From assembly GCA_014169315.1 (NCBI GenBank), contig AP022133.1, positions 3,162,001 to 3,226,000 of the forward strand: a stretch of DNA of 64,000 nt, read 5' to 3'. This stretch comes from Enterobacter cloacae. Its GTDB lineage: Bacteria; Pseudomonadota; Gammaproteobacteria; Enterobacterales; Enterobacteriaceae. A program made the position numbers and the translations under genes. Position 1 is the first letter of the stretch. Each line of letters opens with the position of its first letter. The notes beneath the pieces were generated by a model. It had not been told where the DNA came from and made no database searches. It worked only from the letters and a program-made list of their open reading frames with translations. Positions 22,667 to 32,234 of the stretch are shown here, in pieces.

Positions 22667-24814
22667 TCAACTTACGAGAGCAGTTTCCCTTGAAGACCAA
22701 AATGTCTGGCCCCGTTCCGCCATCTGCAATAATTCATCACACGGTGTAAACCGCGAGCCATACTGAGAGGCAAGACGTTGCAGGGTCGCAACCACGTCAC
22801 CCGCACCGAGGGTATCCATATACCGGAACGGGCCGCCGAGGAACGGCGGGAAACCAATACCAAACACAGCACCGATGTCGCCATCGCGCGCGTTTTTGAT
22901 AACCTGCTCGCCAAAACAGCGAGCGGCTTCGTTAAGCATCATCATCACACAGCGTTCAGCACACTGGGCTGACGATAATTTTCCCTGCCCGGTCGTCGGA
23001 ATAAGCCCATAAACTGAAGGGTCGACCTGTTTCTTGCTTGTACGCCCTTTTGCACCGTAAAGATAGAAACCGCGTTCATTTTTTCTGCCTTTGCGATCAT
23101 CCTTCAAAATTGCAGAAACAATGTTTGCAGGTGGGCTAAAACGATCGCCATAAGCTGCTTCCAGTACAGGTATAATTTTAGTGCCGGTATCTATTCCTAC
23201 CTCATCCAAAAGTTGGATTGGGCCGACAGGGAAACCACACTTTACCAGTGCCTCATCCACATGTTCGATCTTCTCCCCTTCCGTCAGTAACCGCATGGCT
23301 TCATTGATATAGGGAGCCAGAATACGGTTAACGTAGAAGCCCGCTTTGTCTGCTACCACGATGGGGGTTTTGCCCTGTTTTTTCGCAAGCTTCACCACAG
23401 TGGCAACGGTTTGTGGGCTGGTCGTGGCGTGGGGAATAACCTCTACCAGCGGCATTTTTTCAACCGGACTAAAGAAATGCAGACCAATGACCTGCTCCGG
23501 CCGTGCGGCTTTCGACGCAATATCGCCAATCGGTAATGACGACGTATTTGAGGCAAAAATGGTGTGCGGCGCACAGTGTTGCTCGACGTCAGCCACCATC
23601 TGTTGCTTAAGTGCCAGGTCTTCAAATACCGCTTCAATGACCAGGTCTCGATGCGCAAAACCGCTGTAATCCGTCGTACCAGTGATGTACGCCAGGGTTT
23701 TATCACGCTCATTTGCCTTGATATGGCGGCGCTTGACCTTCTGATCAAGGTTCTGCCAGCTGTACTGTAGCGCGTGGTTGATCCCCTTCGCGTTAATGTC
23801 CTTAATACGGACGGGTAATTTGCCTTTGCTTGCGGTGACAAACGCAATACCGCCGCCCATCAGCCCACCGCCCAGTACGCCAACCGAGCGCAGCGGAGCA
23901 GGTTCGGCCTCACTGCCCGGGTCTTTTTTGACGTCGGTACTGGCAAAGAAGATGCTGCGCAGCGCCTGCGACTGTGGCGTCATCGCCAGCTCGCCGAAGG
24001 CTTTTGCTTCTGCGGCATAGCCGCTGCTGCAGCCCTGCGACAACCCGGTTTCAATAACCTCCAGGATCCGCTTCGTCGCCGGATAATTACCTTTGGTTTT
24101 TTGTTCGGTTTTCTTGCCCACCATGCTAAACAACAGCGCACGCCCCAGCGGCCCGGCAAGGACGCGTTCACGCACCGGGAGATGGCGTTTTGCCTGACGT
24201 CCCCTCAGTGCCAGCTCAACGGCGGCATCCAGCAAAATAGAATGCGGTACCACTTCGTCAACCAGGCCAGCTTTCAGCGCCTGGCGGGCGCGTAACTGCT
24301 TACCGGTTAAAATCATCTCCAGCGCCGTACTGACGCCAATCAGGCGCGGCAGGCGCTGCGTTCCACCAGAGCCTGGCAACAGCCCTAACTGCACTTCTGG
24401 CAGCCCCAATACGGTTTTCGCATCGTCAGTACAAATACGGCTATGGCAGGCCAGCGCCAGCTCCAGACCACCGCCCAGGCACGCACCGTGGATCGCAGCG
24501 ATCACCGGGATCGGCAGAGCATGGATTTCCGCCATGACCTGCTGCCCCTGGCGTGCCAGCGCTTCGGCTTCCTGAGCGCTTTGTGCGCGGGCGATCATGT
24601 TGATATCGGCCCCGGCAATAAAGTTGTCCGGCTTTGCCGAAATAAATACCAGACCGCGAATCATCTTGTTTTCGCGGATCTGCTTTAACATCTCACGGAC
24701 CTGAACGCCAAACTCGGCCTTCAGGGTATTCATTTTTTCATCAGGTACATCAATGGTGATAACAGCCACGTTATCGGGGCGAACGGTCAGATTAAATGCA
24801 GATACCATGTCCAT
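22667..24814 (-). CDS. fadJ: Fatty acid oxidation complex subunit alpha FadJ (anaerobic)
   Basis: Enoyl-CoA hydratase/isomerase joined to 3-hydroxyacyl-CoA dehydrogenase; forms the anaerobic beta-oxidation complex with FadI. 715 aa. The crotonase domain has [17 protein letters not shown], the dehydrogenase domain has the Rossmann motif [17 protein letters not shown] and [10 protein letters not shown]. The frame is intact. The ATG overlaps the fadI stop by one base, so its translation is normally coupled to fadI, which is broken here. Confidence 0.96.
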   Translation of the reverse strand: MDMVSAFNLTVRPDNVAVITIDVPDEKMNTLKAEFGVQVREMLKQIRENKMIRGLVFISAKPDNFIAGADINMIARAQSAQEAEALARQGQQVMAEIHALPIPVIAAIHGACLGGGLELALACHSRICTDDAKTVLGLPEVQLGLLPGSGGTQRLPRLIGVSTALEMILTGKQLRARQALKAGLVDEVVPHSILLDAAVELALRGRQAKRHLPVRERVLAGPLGRALLFSMVGKKTEQKTKGNYPATKRILEVIETGLSQGCSSGYAAEAKAFGELAMTPQSQALRSIFFASTDVKKDPGSEAEPAPLRSVGVLGGGLMGGGIAFVTASKGKLPVRIKDINAKGINHALQYSWQNLDQKVKRRHIKANERDKTLAYITGTTDYSGFAHRDLVIEAVFEDLALKQQMVADVEQHCAPHTIFASNTSSLPIGDIASKAARPEQVIGLHFFSPVEKMPLVEVIPHATTSPQTVATVVKLAKKQGKTPIVVADKAGFYVNRILAPYINEAMRLLTEGEKIEHVDEALVKCGFPVGPIQLLDEVGIDTGTKIIPVLEAAYGDRFSPPANIVSAILKDDRKGRKNERGFYLYGAKGRTSKKQVDPSVYGLIPTTGQGKLSSAQCAERCVMMMLNEAARCFGEQVIKNARDGDIGAVFGIGFPPFLGGPFRYMDTLGAGDVVATLQRLASQYGSRFTPCDELLQMAERGQTFWSSRETALVS

Positions 24815-26114
24815 TATTCCGCCTCCAGAACCATTGCTGCGCCCAGGCCACCTGCCGCGCAGGCGGTGACAAGACCAAAACCGCCACCACGACGGCGTAA
24901 CTCATGCAATGTCTGAGTGATCATCCTTGCCCCTGTCGCCGCAAACGGATGACCGTAGGCAATGGAGCCCCCCAGCACATTGAATTTACTTTCATCCACT
25001 TCACCCGTGGCATGGGTGCGACCAAGAACATCACGGGCAAAACGCTCGCTCGCCAGAAGATGTACGTTTGCCAGAGTTTGCGCGGCAAAGGCTTCGTGCA
25101 TATCAATCAGGGTTAAATCAGCAAGAGTCAGCCCCGCACGATCCAGCGCCAGCGGCGTGGACCAGGCTGGCCCTAACAGCATGTCCTGCCAGACATCAAT
25201 GGCCGTGAACGCGTAGCTGCGCAGATAACCCAGCGGTTTGATACCCAGCTCTCTGGCGCGGGACTCCGTCATCAGGATCACTGCAGCTGCGCCATCCGTC
25301 AGCGGTGTACTGTTAGCCGCTGTGACGGTGCCATGTTTACGATCAAATGCCGGACGCAGTTTTGCGTAATCGGCCAGCGTCGACGAACCGCGAATATTGT
25401 TATCTTCCACGAGGGGTTCGCGGTAAGGCGGAATATAGGCGGTCATCACTTCATCGGCCAGTTTGCCTTTCGCCCAGGCTTTTGTCGCAAGCTGATGCGA
25501 ACGATACGCCAGCGCGTCCTGCTGTTCACGCGTAATACCGTAGGTTTTCGCCATCTGTTCGGCGGTGTCGCCCATGCGCAGGCCGGTGGAGTATTCGGCG
25601 GGACAGGCATCAGATCGCGTAAGCGTAAACGCGAGAAGAGTTTGAGCTTCTGCCCGACAGTGCGGGCTTTGTTAACGTCCACCAGAACGCGCGCCAGTTT
25701 TTTACTCACGCCGATCGGCAGCACCGAGGAGGAGTCTGCCCCGCCGGCAATCCCGGCACGGATAGTCCCTGCCATCAGGCTTTCCGCCACGTTAGCGACG
25801 GCCTGGAAGCTGGTCGCACAGGCGCGACTGACGCTGTAGGCATCGGTATGTACATTCATCCCCGTGCCCAGGACAATTTCACGCGCAATATTTGGTGCTT
25901 CCGGCATTTGAACCACCTGGCCAAAAACCAGTTGTTCGATCACCTCAGGCGGTATTTCGCTGCGAGCCAGCATCTCCCCCACCACCATTTTCCCCAAATC
26001 GACAGCGGGTATGCCATGAAACGCCGTAGCCTGACGCACGAACGGTGTACGCAATCCACTGACAATGGCAATGCGATCGCCCTGACGGGTAATAAGCGGT
26101 AATGCCTGACTCAT
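24814..26114 (-). pseudogene. fadI: 3-ketoacyl-CoA thiolase FadI, interrupted by a small deletion with frameshift
   Basis: The beta subunit of the anaerobic fatty acid oxidation complex. The 5' part (start at 26114, [16 protein letters not shown]...) carries the catalytic cysteine in [10 protein letters not shown] and reads to about 25605. The 3' part continues in another frame to the stop at 24814 ([15 protein letters not shown] ... [12 protein letters not shown]) and keeps the conserved [10 protein letters not shown]. At the junction the sequence reads DLMPVPP then, after the shift, [10 protein letters not shown]. coli FadI has three more residues (AVA) here, so about 10 bases are missing. 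A full thiolase should not be made unless the assembly is wrong. A short in-frame restart near 25575 would lack the catalytic Cys. Confidence 0.88.
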
Positions 26115-26148
26115 AACACTCCCCTGTAAAATTTTTTGCGCAAACACA

Positions 26149-26165
26149 AAGTGGTCTGACCTGAT
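26149..26165 (+). promoter_or_regulatory. FadR operator upstream of fadIJ
   Basis: AAGTGGTCTGACCTGAT matches the 17-bp FadR consensus at 15 positions and lies 35 bases upstream of the fadI start. It predicts repression in the absence of long-chain acyl-CoA. Confidence 0.75.
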
Positions 26166-26262
26166 AATAGTCTTAACCATTTTTTTACATTCAGCCAATC
26201 AGGGAAACGAAAAAGTGCGAGCTAAAACACAGAGAAGAAAAAGAAAACGTCACGGAGGTAAA

Positions 26263-26296
26263 AGCAAAACGGCAACCCGAAGGTTACCGTTTTTTA
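26263..26296. terminator. Terminator after yfcZ
   Basis: ACGGCAACC-CGAA-GGTTACCGT is flanked by A-rich and T-rich tracts, so it can work in both directions; on the minus strand it ends the yfcZ transcript. Confidence 0.8.
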
Positions 26297-26354
26297 GTGG
26301 TTGCACGCTCACCCCTGGGAAATGGTCGGGAGTGAGAGTATCAGGCCGCAGAGG

Positions 26355-26639
26355 TTAACGCAGACCCAGCTGGAAAATCAGCGTTTCGGCTTCGCAGGCA
26401 AATACAAAATCGATATCCAGCTTCACGCCACCTTCCACTTCCGTGAAAGTGGACTTGATTTCGCACGGCTCGGATTCCACATCGCGCGCGCGCTTGCTCA
26501 GTGCGGTCAGGGTTTCTTCCGCTTCAGCACGGTTAGCGAACACGCGGCTGTAGGAGGCGGTGCAATCGGAGTTGTCCATGATGGTACCAACATCCATACA
26601 GCAGCAAACCGGGGTTTCATCAGCACTGCATTTACTCAT
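26355..26639 (-). CDS. yfcZ: YfcZ/YiiS family protein
   Basis: 94-aa cysteine-rich protein of the DUF406 family, matching E. coli YfcZ (MSKCSADETPVCCCMDVGTIMDN). Six cysteines are visible. Function unknown. Located between fadI and fadL, divergent from fadL. Confidence 0.9.
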   Translation of the reverse strand: MSKCSADETPVCCCMDVGTIMDNSDCTASYSRVFANRAEAEETLTALSKRARDVESEPCEIKSTFTEVEGGVKLDIDFVFACEAETLIFQLGLR

Positions 26640-26885
26640 AGCTCAATTTCCTCTGTATTCGCGCCAGGCGCGAGATAAACACGATACTGATATTTTACGC
26701 CCCGATGCTGACGCTCTCCAGCCGTTAATGGCGTAAAAGTGGATAAGTGACCAATATCACACTAAAAAATGATCTAAAACAAAAATCACCCTTTTGAGTG
26801 AGTCGCGATGGTCACATTTTTGCCAACCAGATCTCGTTTCAGGAAACATGTTTGAAAATATTAATAAACAAACTTGCAACATTCT

Positions 26886-26902
26886 AGCTGGTCAGACCTA
26901 TA
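26886..26902 (+). promoter_or_regulatory. FadR operator 1 of fadL
   Basis: AGCTGGTCAGACCTATA matches the FadR consensus in the first 14 positions; about 110 bases upstream of fadL. Confidence 0.8.
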
Positions 26903-26909
26903 CTCACGC

Positions 26910-26926
26910 CACTGGTCTGATTTGTC
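26910..26926 (+). promoter_or_regulatory. FadR operator 2 of fadL
   Basis: CACTGGTCTGATTTGTC keeps the CTGGTC core of the FadR site. Two operators spaced 24 bases apart reproduce the two-site arrangement known for E. coli fadL. Confidence 0.7.
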
Positions 26927-27011
26927 TGTTATACCTCAGACCCTACACTTCGCGCTCCTGTTACGGTATGTAACAATTATTGAATAAAAATAACTCGATG
27001 AGGTTATGGTC

Positions 27012-28352
27012 ATGAGCCAGAAAACCCTGTTCAACAAGACTGCGCTGGCAGTCGCAGTGGCAATCGTCTCTACTTCCGCCTGGTCAGCGGGATTTCAGTT
27101 AAACGAATTTTCTTCCTCTGGCCTGGGCCGTGCGTATTCCGGGGAAGGCGCTATCGCTGATGATGCAGGTAACGCAAGTCGTAACCCAGCCCTGATTATG
27201 ATGTTTGACCGCCCGACGTTCTCTGCCGGTGCGGTCTATATTGACCCGGATGTCAATATCTCCGGTAAATCACCGTCCGGTAAGAGCCTGAATGCGGACA
27301 ATATCGCCCCAAACGCCTGGGTTCCTAACGTACATTTTGTTGCACCTATTAACGATCAGTTTGGTTGGGGAGCATCTGTTACTTCTAACTTTGGTCTGGC
27401 GACCGAGTATGGCGATAACTATGCTGCGGGCACGATGGGCGGTAAAACTGACCTGAAAACCGTCAACCTGAACCTGAGTGGCGCTTATCGTCTGACCGAA
27501 AACTGGAGTTTTGGTCTTGGTTTTGATGCCGTCTACGCCGATGCAAAAATCGAGCGCAATGCGGGTGATGCCGGTATGCTGGCGGCCGGTCAAATTCTGG
27601 CTCAGGTACCAAACCTGCCTGCAGCAGCACGTCCAGCCGCTATCGCAAAAGCGAAACAGCTGGCCGCCATCCCGGCCGATACCCAGATTGCACGCCTGAA
27701 AGGCAGCGAGTGGGGCTATGGCTGGAACGCCGGTATTCTGTATGAGCTGGATAAAAACAACCGTTGGGGTTTAACCTACCGTTCTGAAGTTAAAATCGAC
27801 TTCGACGGCGATTACAACAGTAATATGAACACCGCTATCCCGGGCTTCCCGTACCCAACCGGTGGCAGGACCGTTCCGGGCTCTCTGACGCTCAACCTGC
27901 CAGAGATGTGGGAAGTTTCCGGTTACAACCGCGTTGCACCGCAATGGGCAATTCACTACAGCATGGCTTATACCAGCTGGAGTCAGTTCCAGGAGCTGAA
28001 AGCAACTGGCTCAAATGGCCAGACACTGTTCTATAAAGATGAGAGCTTTAAAGACTCTTACCGTATCGCGCTGGGTACAACCTACTACTACGATACTAAC
28101 TGGACCTTCCGTACCGGTATCGCCTTTGATGATAGCCCGGTTCCGGCTCAGACCCGTTCCATCTCTATCCCGGATCAGGACCGTTTCTGGCTGAGCGCGG
28201 GTGCCACTTATGCGTTCAATAAAGATGCTTCTGTTGACGTCGGTGCCTCCTACATGCACGGTCAGAGCGTGAACATCAAAGAAGGCCCGTACGAGTTCCG
28301 TTCTGAAGGTAAAGCCTGGCTGTTCGGTACTAACTTCAACTACGCGTTCTAA
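27012..28352 (+). CDS. fadL: Long-chain fatty acid outer-membrane transporter FadL
   Basis: Outer-membrane beta-barrel that admits long-chain fatty acids and is the receptor of phage T2 in E. coli. 446 aa. A signal peptide (cleavage after STSAWSA) precedes [21 protein letters not shown], the N-terminal plug segment. It ends in Phe (NFNYAF), the usual barrel-assembly signal. An ATG at 27006 is also in frame; 27012 is preferred because GAGG (27000-27003) is eight bases from it. Two FadR operators lie upstream. Confidence 0.95.
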   Translation: MSQKTLFNKTALAVAVAIVSTSAWSAGFQLNEFSSSGLGRAYSGEGAIADDAGNASRNPALIMMFDRPTFSAGAVYIDPDVNISGKSPSGKSLNADNIAPNAWVPNVHFVAPINDQFGWGASVTSNFGLATEYGDNYAAGTMGGKTDLKTVNLNLSGAYRLTENWSFGLGFDAVYADAKIERNAGDAGMLAAGQILAQVPNLPAAARPAAIAKAKQLAAIPADTQIARLKGSEWGYGWNAGILYELDKNNRWGLTYRSEVKIDFDGDYNSNMNTAIPGFPYPTGGRTVPGSLTLNLPEMWEVSGYNRVAPQWAIHYSMAYTSWSQFQELKATGSNGQTLFYKDESFKDSYRIALGTTYYYDTNWTFRTGIAFDDSPVPAQTRSISIPDQDRFWLSAGATYAFNKDASVDVGASYMHGQSVNIKEGPYEFRSEGKAWLFGTNFNYAF

Positions 28353-28365
28353 TAGCGCAGGGATC

Positions 28366-28395
28366 AAAAAAGGTGAGCATTGCTCACCTTTTTTA
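28366..28395. terminator. Bidirectional terminator between fadL and mlaA
   Basis: AAAAAAGGTGAGCA followed by TGCTCACCTTTTTT gives a perfect stem with A- and T-runs on both sides, serving both convergent genes. Confidence 0.92.
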
Positions 28396-28396
28396 T

Positions 28397-29149
28397 TTAC
28401 TGCGAATCAATATCTTTTAGTTCGTTTTCGATAGCCTTCGCGTTTGGATTCTCTTCCGGCTTCAGCTTGCCGCCATTGGCAATAAAGTCATGGTTCTGGA
28501 AGTAGGCTTCACGCACCATGATGTATGGATCAGAAGACTGACGCAGCAGACCATCAGAGTCGAGCAGCTGCGCACGTGTTTCAATCCCTTCCACCGTCCA
28601 TTTACCAATCGACAGCGGCCAGGTCAGCCACGACAGCACCGGATACAGCGTATCCACCATATCGCCGCCATCATCACGGAGCGTAAAGCTACCGTAGAAC
28701 GGTAACTGCATGTACGGGCCGTAACCAACGCCATAATTGCCCAGAGTACTGCCGAAGCGGTGCGGCTGCTCGCGCTGTAGCTTCTGGTTAGCCATACCGG
28801 CAACATCAATAAAGCCACCCATCCCTAACAGGCTGTTCAGGAAGAAGCGGGTAAAATGCACCATCCCCTGGTACGGGTCGCCTTGCAGGAAGTAGTTCAC
28901 CATCACCGCAGGCTCTTCCAGGTTACTGGTGAAATTGCTCAACCCGTTACGTGCAGGCTGGGGAACGTAGTCACGCCATGCAACCGCTACCGGACGGATA
29001 ACATATGGATCCAGCACGTTATAGTTGAAGCTGTACATGGTACGGTTAAATCCTTCGAGAGGATCGGAGCGTCCCGTTTGTTCTCCAGTGCTGGCACAAC
29101 CCACAAGCACCGTTGCGCTCAGCGCAAGCGCCGACAGCCGAAGTTTCAT
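28397..29149 (-). CDS. mlaA: Outer-membrane lipoprotein MlaA
   Basis: Removes misplaced phospholipids from the outer leaflet, passing them to the Mla retrograde pathway with OmpC/F. 250 aa from ATG 29149. The lipobox LVGC places the lipidated cysteine at residue 18. The family segment DPLEGFNRTMYSFNYNVLDPYVIRP follows. The in-frame extension to 29269 has no lipoprotein signal and is rejected. E. coli has yfdC between mlaA and argW; it is absent here. Confidence 0.95.
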   Translation of the reverse strand: MKLRLSALALSATVLVGCASTGEQTGRSDPLEGFNRTMYSFNYNVLDPYVIRPVAVAWRDYVPQPARNGLSNFTSNLEEPAVMVNYFLQGDPYQGMVHFTRFFLNSLLGMGGFIDVAGMANQKLQREQPHRFGSTLGNYGVGYGPYMQLPFYGSFTLRDDGGDMVDTLYPVLSWLTWPLSIGKWTVEGIETRAQLLDSDGLLRQSSDPYIMVREAYFQNHDFIANGGKLKPEENPNAKAIENELKDIDSQ

Positions 29150-29587
29150 AAATATCTCCCTGTTCAGTATGGCTATCGTTGATTGCCATCCGTAACGGAG
29201 CATCTGGCGCTCCGTCTGTACACGTGCAAGCGATTGTAACAGCACGTTTACCGATGTCCACGAACACAATTACGGGCAGTAATCACCGTCACTCTGATCT
29301 CAGCATAGCCTGGCTTTAAGGTTTCGTTTCGCCGGGAATTTTATAATAACTTTGAAAGAGATGTATCGCCTTTGTTGCCATCGCCGGTAATTTAAGAGCA
29401 TCCCCACGGCTGCCAGGCAAAGCTGACTGCGCTTCACCACCAGCGTCTCCCTAATCCTGGGCTGCAATGACGGAAATCCACGCGCAAAAAAAGTGAAGAG
29501 AGAAACCAGAAATGAGGAAAATAATGATAAATCAGCAAAAAAATCGGCCTGAATGGTGACTCTTTAAGCAGTCAGGTGGTTGTGCGC
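29150..29587. other. Gene-less stretch between mlaA and argW
   Basis: About 440 bases without a supportable gene. It contains the mlaA promoter side and then A/T-rich sequence. In E. coli this interval holds yfdC; no trace of a YfdC-like frame was found. Confidence 0.6.
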
Positions 29588-29616
29588 TTAACGCAAAGTG
29601 CAAATAACGCTATACT
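29588..29616 (+). promoter_or_regulatory. Promoter of tRNA-Arg (argW)
   Basis: A -35 TTAACG (29588-29593), a 17-base spacer and a -10 TATACT (29611-29616) lie directly before the tRNA. The predicted start is about 29623. Confidence 0.75.
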
Positions 29617-29627
29617 CGTGCCGCTTC

Positions 29628-29699
29628 GTCCCCTTAGTTAAATGGATATAACGAGCCCCTCCTAAGGGCTAGTTGCAGGTTCGATTCCTGCAGGGGACA
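29628..29699 (+). tRNA. argW: tRNA-Arg, anticodon CCT (argW)
   Basis: The sequence folds as a cloverleaf: acceptor GTCCCCT pairs with AGGGGAC, the anticodon loop reads CCCTCCTAA (anticodon CCT), and the T-arm is GCAGGTTCGATTCCTGC. It matches E. coli argW. The discriminator A is followed by CTT, not CCA, because the island inserted here left the CCA at its far end (45655-45657). The transcript would need CCA addition by tRNA nucleotidyltransferase. Confidence 0.93.
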
Positions 29700-29700
29700 C
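29680..29700 (+). other. attL: left attachment core of the argW island
   Basis: The T-arm and acceptor 3' half (TTCGATTCCTGCAGG then GGACAC) recur at 45636-45655 at the other end of the island, with one G fewer. Confidence 0.85.
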
Positions 29701-29814
29701 TTTTAAAACATTTCACATCACTTCAGTTCAATTCACAACACCAGCAATACCAAGCCCTTCAGCAATCATTACTATTGCACAGCTTTCAATTACCTTCATG
29801 ACATTACAGCACTC

Positions 29815-29863
29815 TGATGGTATAAGTGATGGTATCCGTAAGTTCGATATCCAGATACCATCA
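29815..29863. repeat. TGATGGTAT repeats beside the integrase gene
   Basis: TGATGGTAT occurs at 29815-29823 and 29827-29835 and inverted at 29855-29863. Another copy lies near the right end (45563-45571). Position near both att cores suggests integrase arm-type or directionality-factor sites. Confidence 0.5.
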
Positions 29864-29887
29864 ATTACCTCTTGAGGGATGCCACTT

Positions 29888-31165
29888 ATGGCTATAAATG
29901 AGCTTTCACCCAAACAGATTGAGAATGCCAAGCCACAAGATGCCGATTACAAATTAACCGATGGCGGCAGTCTGTACCTGTTGGTCAAAAAGACCGGTGG
30001 CAAATACTGGCGCATGAATTATCGCTTTGCTGGTAAGCAGGCGACATTAGCACTGGGCGTGTATCCGGATGTTCCACTGACAACAGCACGTAAACGCAGA
30101 GATGAAGCCAGACAGCTTCTTGCCGACGGCAAAGATCCACGTGAAGTAAAAAAAGCTGAAAGCACTGAACCAACGTCACCGAATTTCGAAGCTATAGCCC
30201 GTGAGTGGCACGGTGGAACTATGGGGCATCCTGAGTGGAAAGAGATCACCCGTAATAAGATATTGAGGGAAATGGAAAACCACATCTTCCCTCTCATAGG
30301 TAAAAAACCCATCGACAGCTTAAAAACAAGGGATCTGTTACCTTTGCTTATCAGCATGAACGAACAAGGCATCGGTGCTACAACGGGCAGAGTTAAGACA
30401 ACGATGAGCAGCGTTTTCCGCTATGCAGTGCAACGTGGCATTGTCGAATATAATCCAGCCCATGACCTGAAAGGTGCTTTAACGAGCCCCAAAACTAAGC
30501 ATCGCCCTGCCCTTGCGTTAGATCGCCTACCAGAGCTGATGGATAAAACTGTAACGTATACGGGCAGACCACTTACCAGGCTCGCTGTGTTACTCTCGCT
30601 TCATACGTTTGTCCGTTCGAGTGAACTTCGCCATGCTCGCTGGGATGAGGTAAATTTTGAAACTGCAACATGGACCATCCCTGGGCAGCGAGAGGCCATT
30701 GCGGGTGTAAAATTCTCTGAACGTGGCGCAAAAATGGGCGGCGGACACTCTGTACCGCTGTCCTCTCAAGCAATTGAAGTATTGAAATCGATCAAGAGCA
30801 TCAGTGGCGAATACACGTTAATTTTTCCCGGTGATAGCAACCCTTATAAACCAATGAGCGAAAATACGGTTAACAAAGCACTTCGAACTATGGGCTATGA
30901 TACCCAAACTGACGTTTGTCTACATGGCTTCCGGGCAATGGCATGTTCTGCTCTGACTGAATCAGGATTGTGGTCACGGGATGCTGTAGAGCGGCAAATG
31001 AGCCACCAGGAACGTAACGAAGTACGGGCGGCTTATGTTCATTTGGCGCAGCACATGCAGGAACGTCGTCGAATGATGCAATGGTGGTCAGACTATCTGG
31101 AAGCAAACGCTGATAAACATATTGCGCCATACGACATGAAGAAATTACGTGTTGTTGGTAGTTAA
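29888..31165 (+). CDS. P4-type tyrosine integrase of the argW island
   Basis: Site-specific recombinase for integration and excision at argW. 425 aa from ATG 29888, chosen because GAGG (29874-29877) is ten bases away; an upstream ATG at 29879 is too close. The N-terminal arm-DNA-binding domain (DUF4102-like: LTDGGSLYLLVKKTGGKYWRMNY) precedes a core-binding domain and the catalytic domain with Arg243 (FVRSSELRHARW), His346-x-x-Arg349 (HGFR), His373 and the nucleophile Tyr383 (AAYVHLA). All catalytic residues are present, so the enzyme looks active. Confidence 0.95.
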   Translation: MAINELSPKQIENAKPQDADYKLTDGGSLYLLVKKTGGKYWRMNYRFAGKQATLALGVYPDVPLTTARKRRDEARQLLADGKDPREVKKAESTEPTSPNFEAIAREWHGGTMGHPEWKEITRNKILREMENHIFPLIGKKPIDSLKTRDLLPLLISMNEQGIGATTGRVKTTMSSVFRYAVQRGIVEYNPAHDLKGALTSPKTKHRPALALDRLPELMDKTVTYTGRPLTRLAVLLSLHTFVRSSELRHARWDEVNFETATWTIPGQREAIAGVKFSERGAKMGGGHSVPLSSQAIEVLKSIKSISGEYTLIFPGDSNPYKPMSENTVNKALRTMGYDTQTDVCLHGFRAMACSALTESGLWSRDAVERQMSHQERNEVRAAYVHLAQHMQERRRMMQWWSDYLEANADKHIAPYDMKKLRVVGS

Positions 31166-31170
31166 TCAGA

Positions 31171-31230
31171 AAAACTGAAGCTAGCCCAAACAGGCGAAAA
31201 ATAGTAACACCTGCTGTCTGCTTCAGTTTT
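31171..31230. repeat. Inverted repeat after the integrase gene
   Basis: AAAACTGAAGC (31171-31181) and its exact complement (31220-31230) are separated by 38 bases. It could end the integrase transcript; a short T-run follows the second arm. Confidence 0.5.
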
Positions 31231-31256
31231 CATCAGGTGCGCACGAAGGTGACTTG

Positions 31257-32126
31257 ATGGATAGCAACGTTTGGAAAGAAAATAGAATTGCGCCTTTAGA
31301 ATACTGCTCATTCGAAAGAGCTGCTAAGTTGCTCAATTGCGAATGTGAAGACCTAATTCATTGGAATAAAATAGGTGCTATATCGATAGCATTTAAGCCA
31401 GAAAATATGGCAGGTTCTTTTTCTGTTCAATTACGTGAACAGATAGATAGCACTGAAATAGAAAAATACAATAAATCTCAATATATCATGCACGATCTTG
31501 GAGTTTATGGTTCTCAATTTCTACGAAATTTGGGCGATGCAAATGACAAGGGCTATATTGCATCAATTAATGAATTTCGATTTCATGGAAACATTAGTGA
31601 CTTATGGATTATAACCAATGGGTCAGTGGATGAAAAAAACAGCATAACCATAACAAAATCATTCAGCACCGGATATAAAACACTAAGCCCTGCAAACATT
31701 CCAAATGACATAACCTCCGCGTTGTTTTTTTACCAAGGAACGAAAGATATCACCCTTGAGTTAAAAGACCTCCTAATTACGAGAAGCGATATCGAAAAAA
31801 TATGGACATCGGCTATCTCAGGTAAACCAATGGAGAGTTATTTCACAAGCAAGACGCGTGAAATTAAGGTTATTCCTGTCAGCTCAGTTTCAATAGCACA
31901 AACTGACAGACACGAACACAACCGGCAAGAAGTTGAACAGGTTGCCATGAAAGTTCGTGAACATTATCCGGATGAATGCACTAAAAATGGGAAATTACTA
32001 CTCAATAAATGGGTAAAAGCCACCCTAGCGCGTAAAAATGATTATGGCGGTTTGAAACTTAGATCCGAGAGAAAAATTTCCACAATACTTAGCGGAATCA
32101 TCAAAGCAGAAAAAGCTACTGAGTAA
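31257..32126 (+). CDS. Uncharacterised island protein, 289 aa
   Basis: I do not recognise this family. The start at ATG 31257 has AAGG seven bases upstream; a TTG at 31254 is also possible. The first ~40 residues (CSFERAAKLLNCECEDLIHWNKIGAISI) look like a MerR/AlpA-type helix-turn-helix, and the C-terminal ~85 residues are basic and helical (LLLNKWVKATLARKND, LRSERKISTILSGIIKA). Base composition is clearly more A/T-rich than the backbone. Its position between integrase and AlpA suggests a regulator or replication accessory; that is inference. Confidence 0.75.
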   Translation: MDSNVWKENRIAPLEYCSFERAAKLLNCECEDLIHWNKIGAISIAFKPENMAGSFSVQLREQIDSTEIEKYNKSQYIMHDLGVYGSQFLRNLGDANDKGYIASINEFRFHGNISDLWIITNGSVDEKNSITITKSFSTGYKTLSPANIPNDITSALFFYQGTKDITLELKDLLITRSDIEKIWTSAISGKPMESYFTSKTREIKVIPVSSVSIAQTDRHEHNRQEVEQVAMKVREHYPDECTKNGKLLLNKWVKATLARKNDYGGLKLRSERKISTILSGIIKAEKATE

Positions 32127-32157
32127 GCTTACTCGACTGCTGAGTAAACTTACTCAG
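32121..32157. promoter_or_regulatory. Two tandem palindromes upstream of the alpA-like gene
   Basis: GAGTAAGCTTACTC (32121-32134) is a perfect palindrome. CTGAGTAAACTTACTCAG (32140-32157) is nearly perfect and shares the same half-site. The centres are 21 bases apart, two helical turns, so bound dimers would face the same side. The upstream gene's stop codon lies inside the first copy. This looks like a double operator for a dimeric repressor. Confidence 0.6.
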
Positions 32158-32234
32158 CATTTCACTCTATCCGGCTGTTATCTACCATCTGCCATGTTGA
32201 TTACACAAGCGACATAACATGGCAGGTGAAACCT

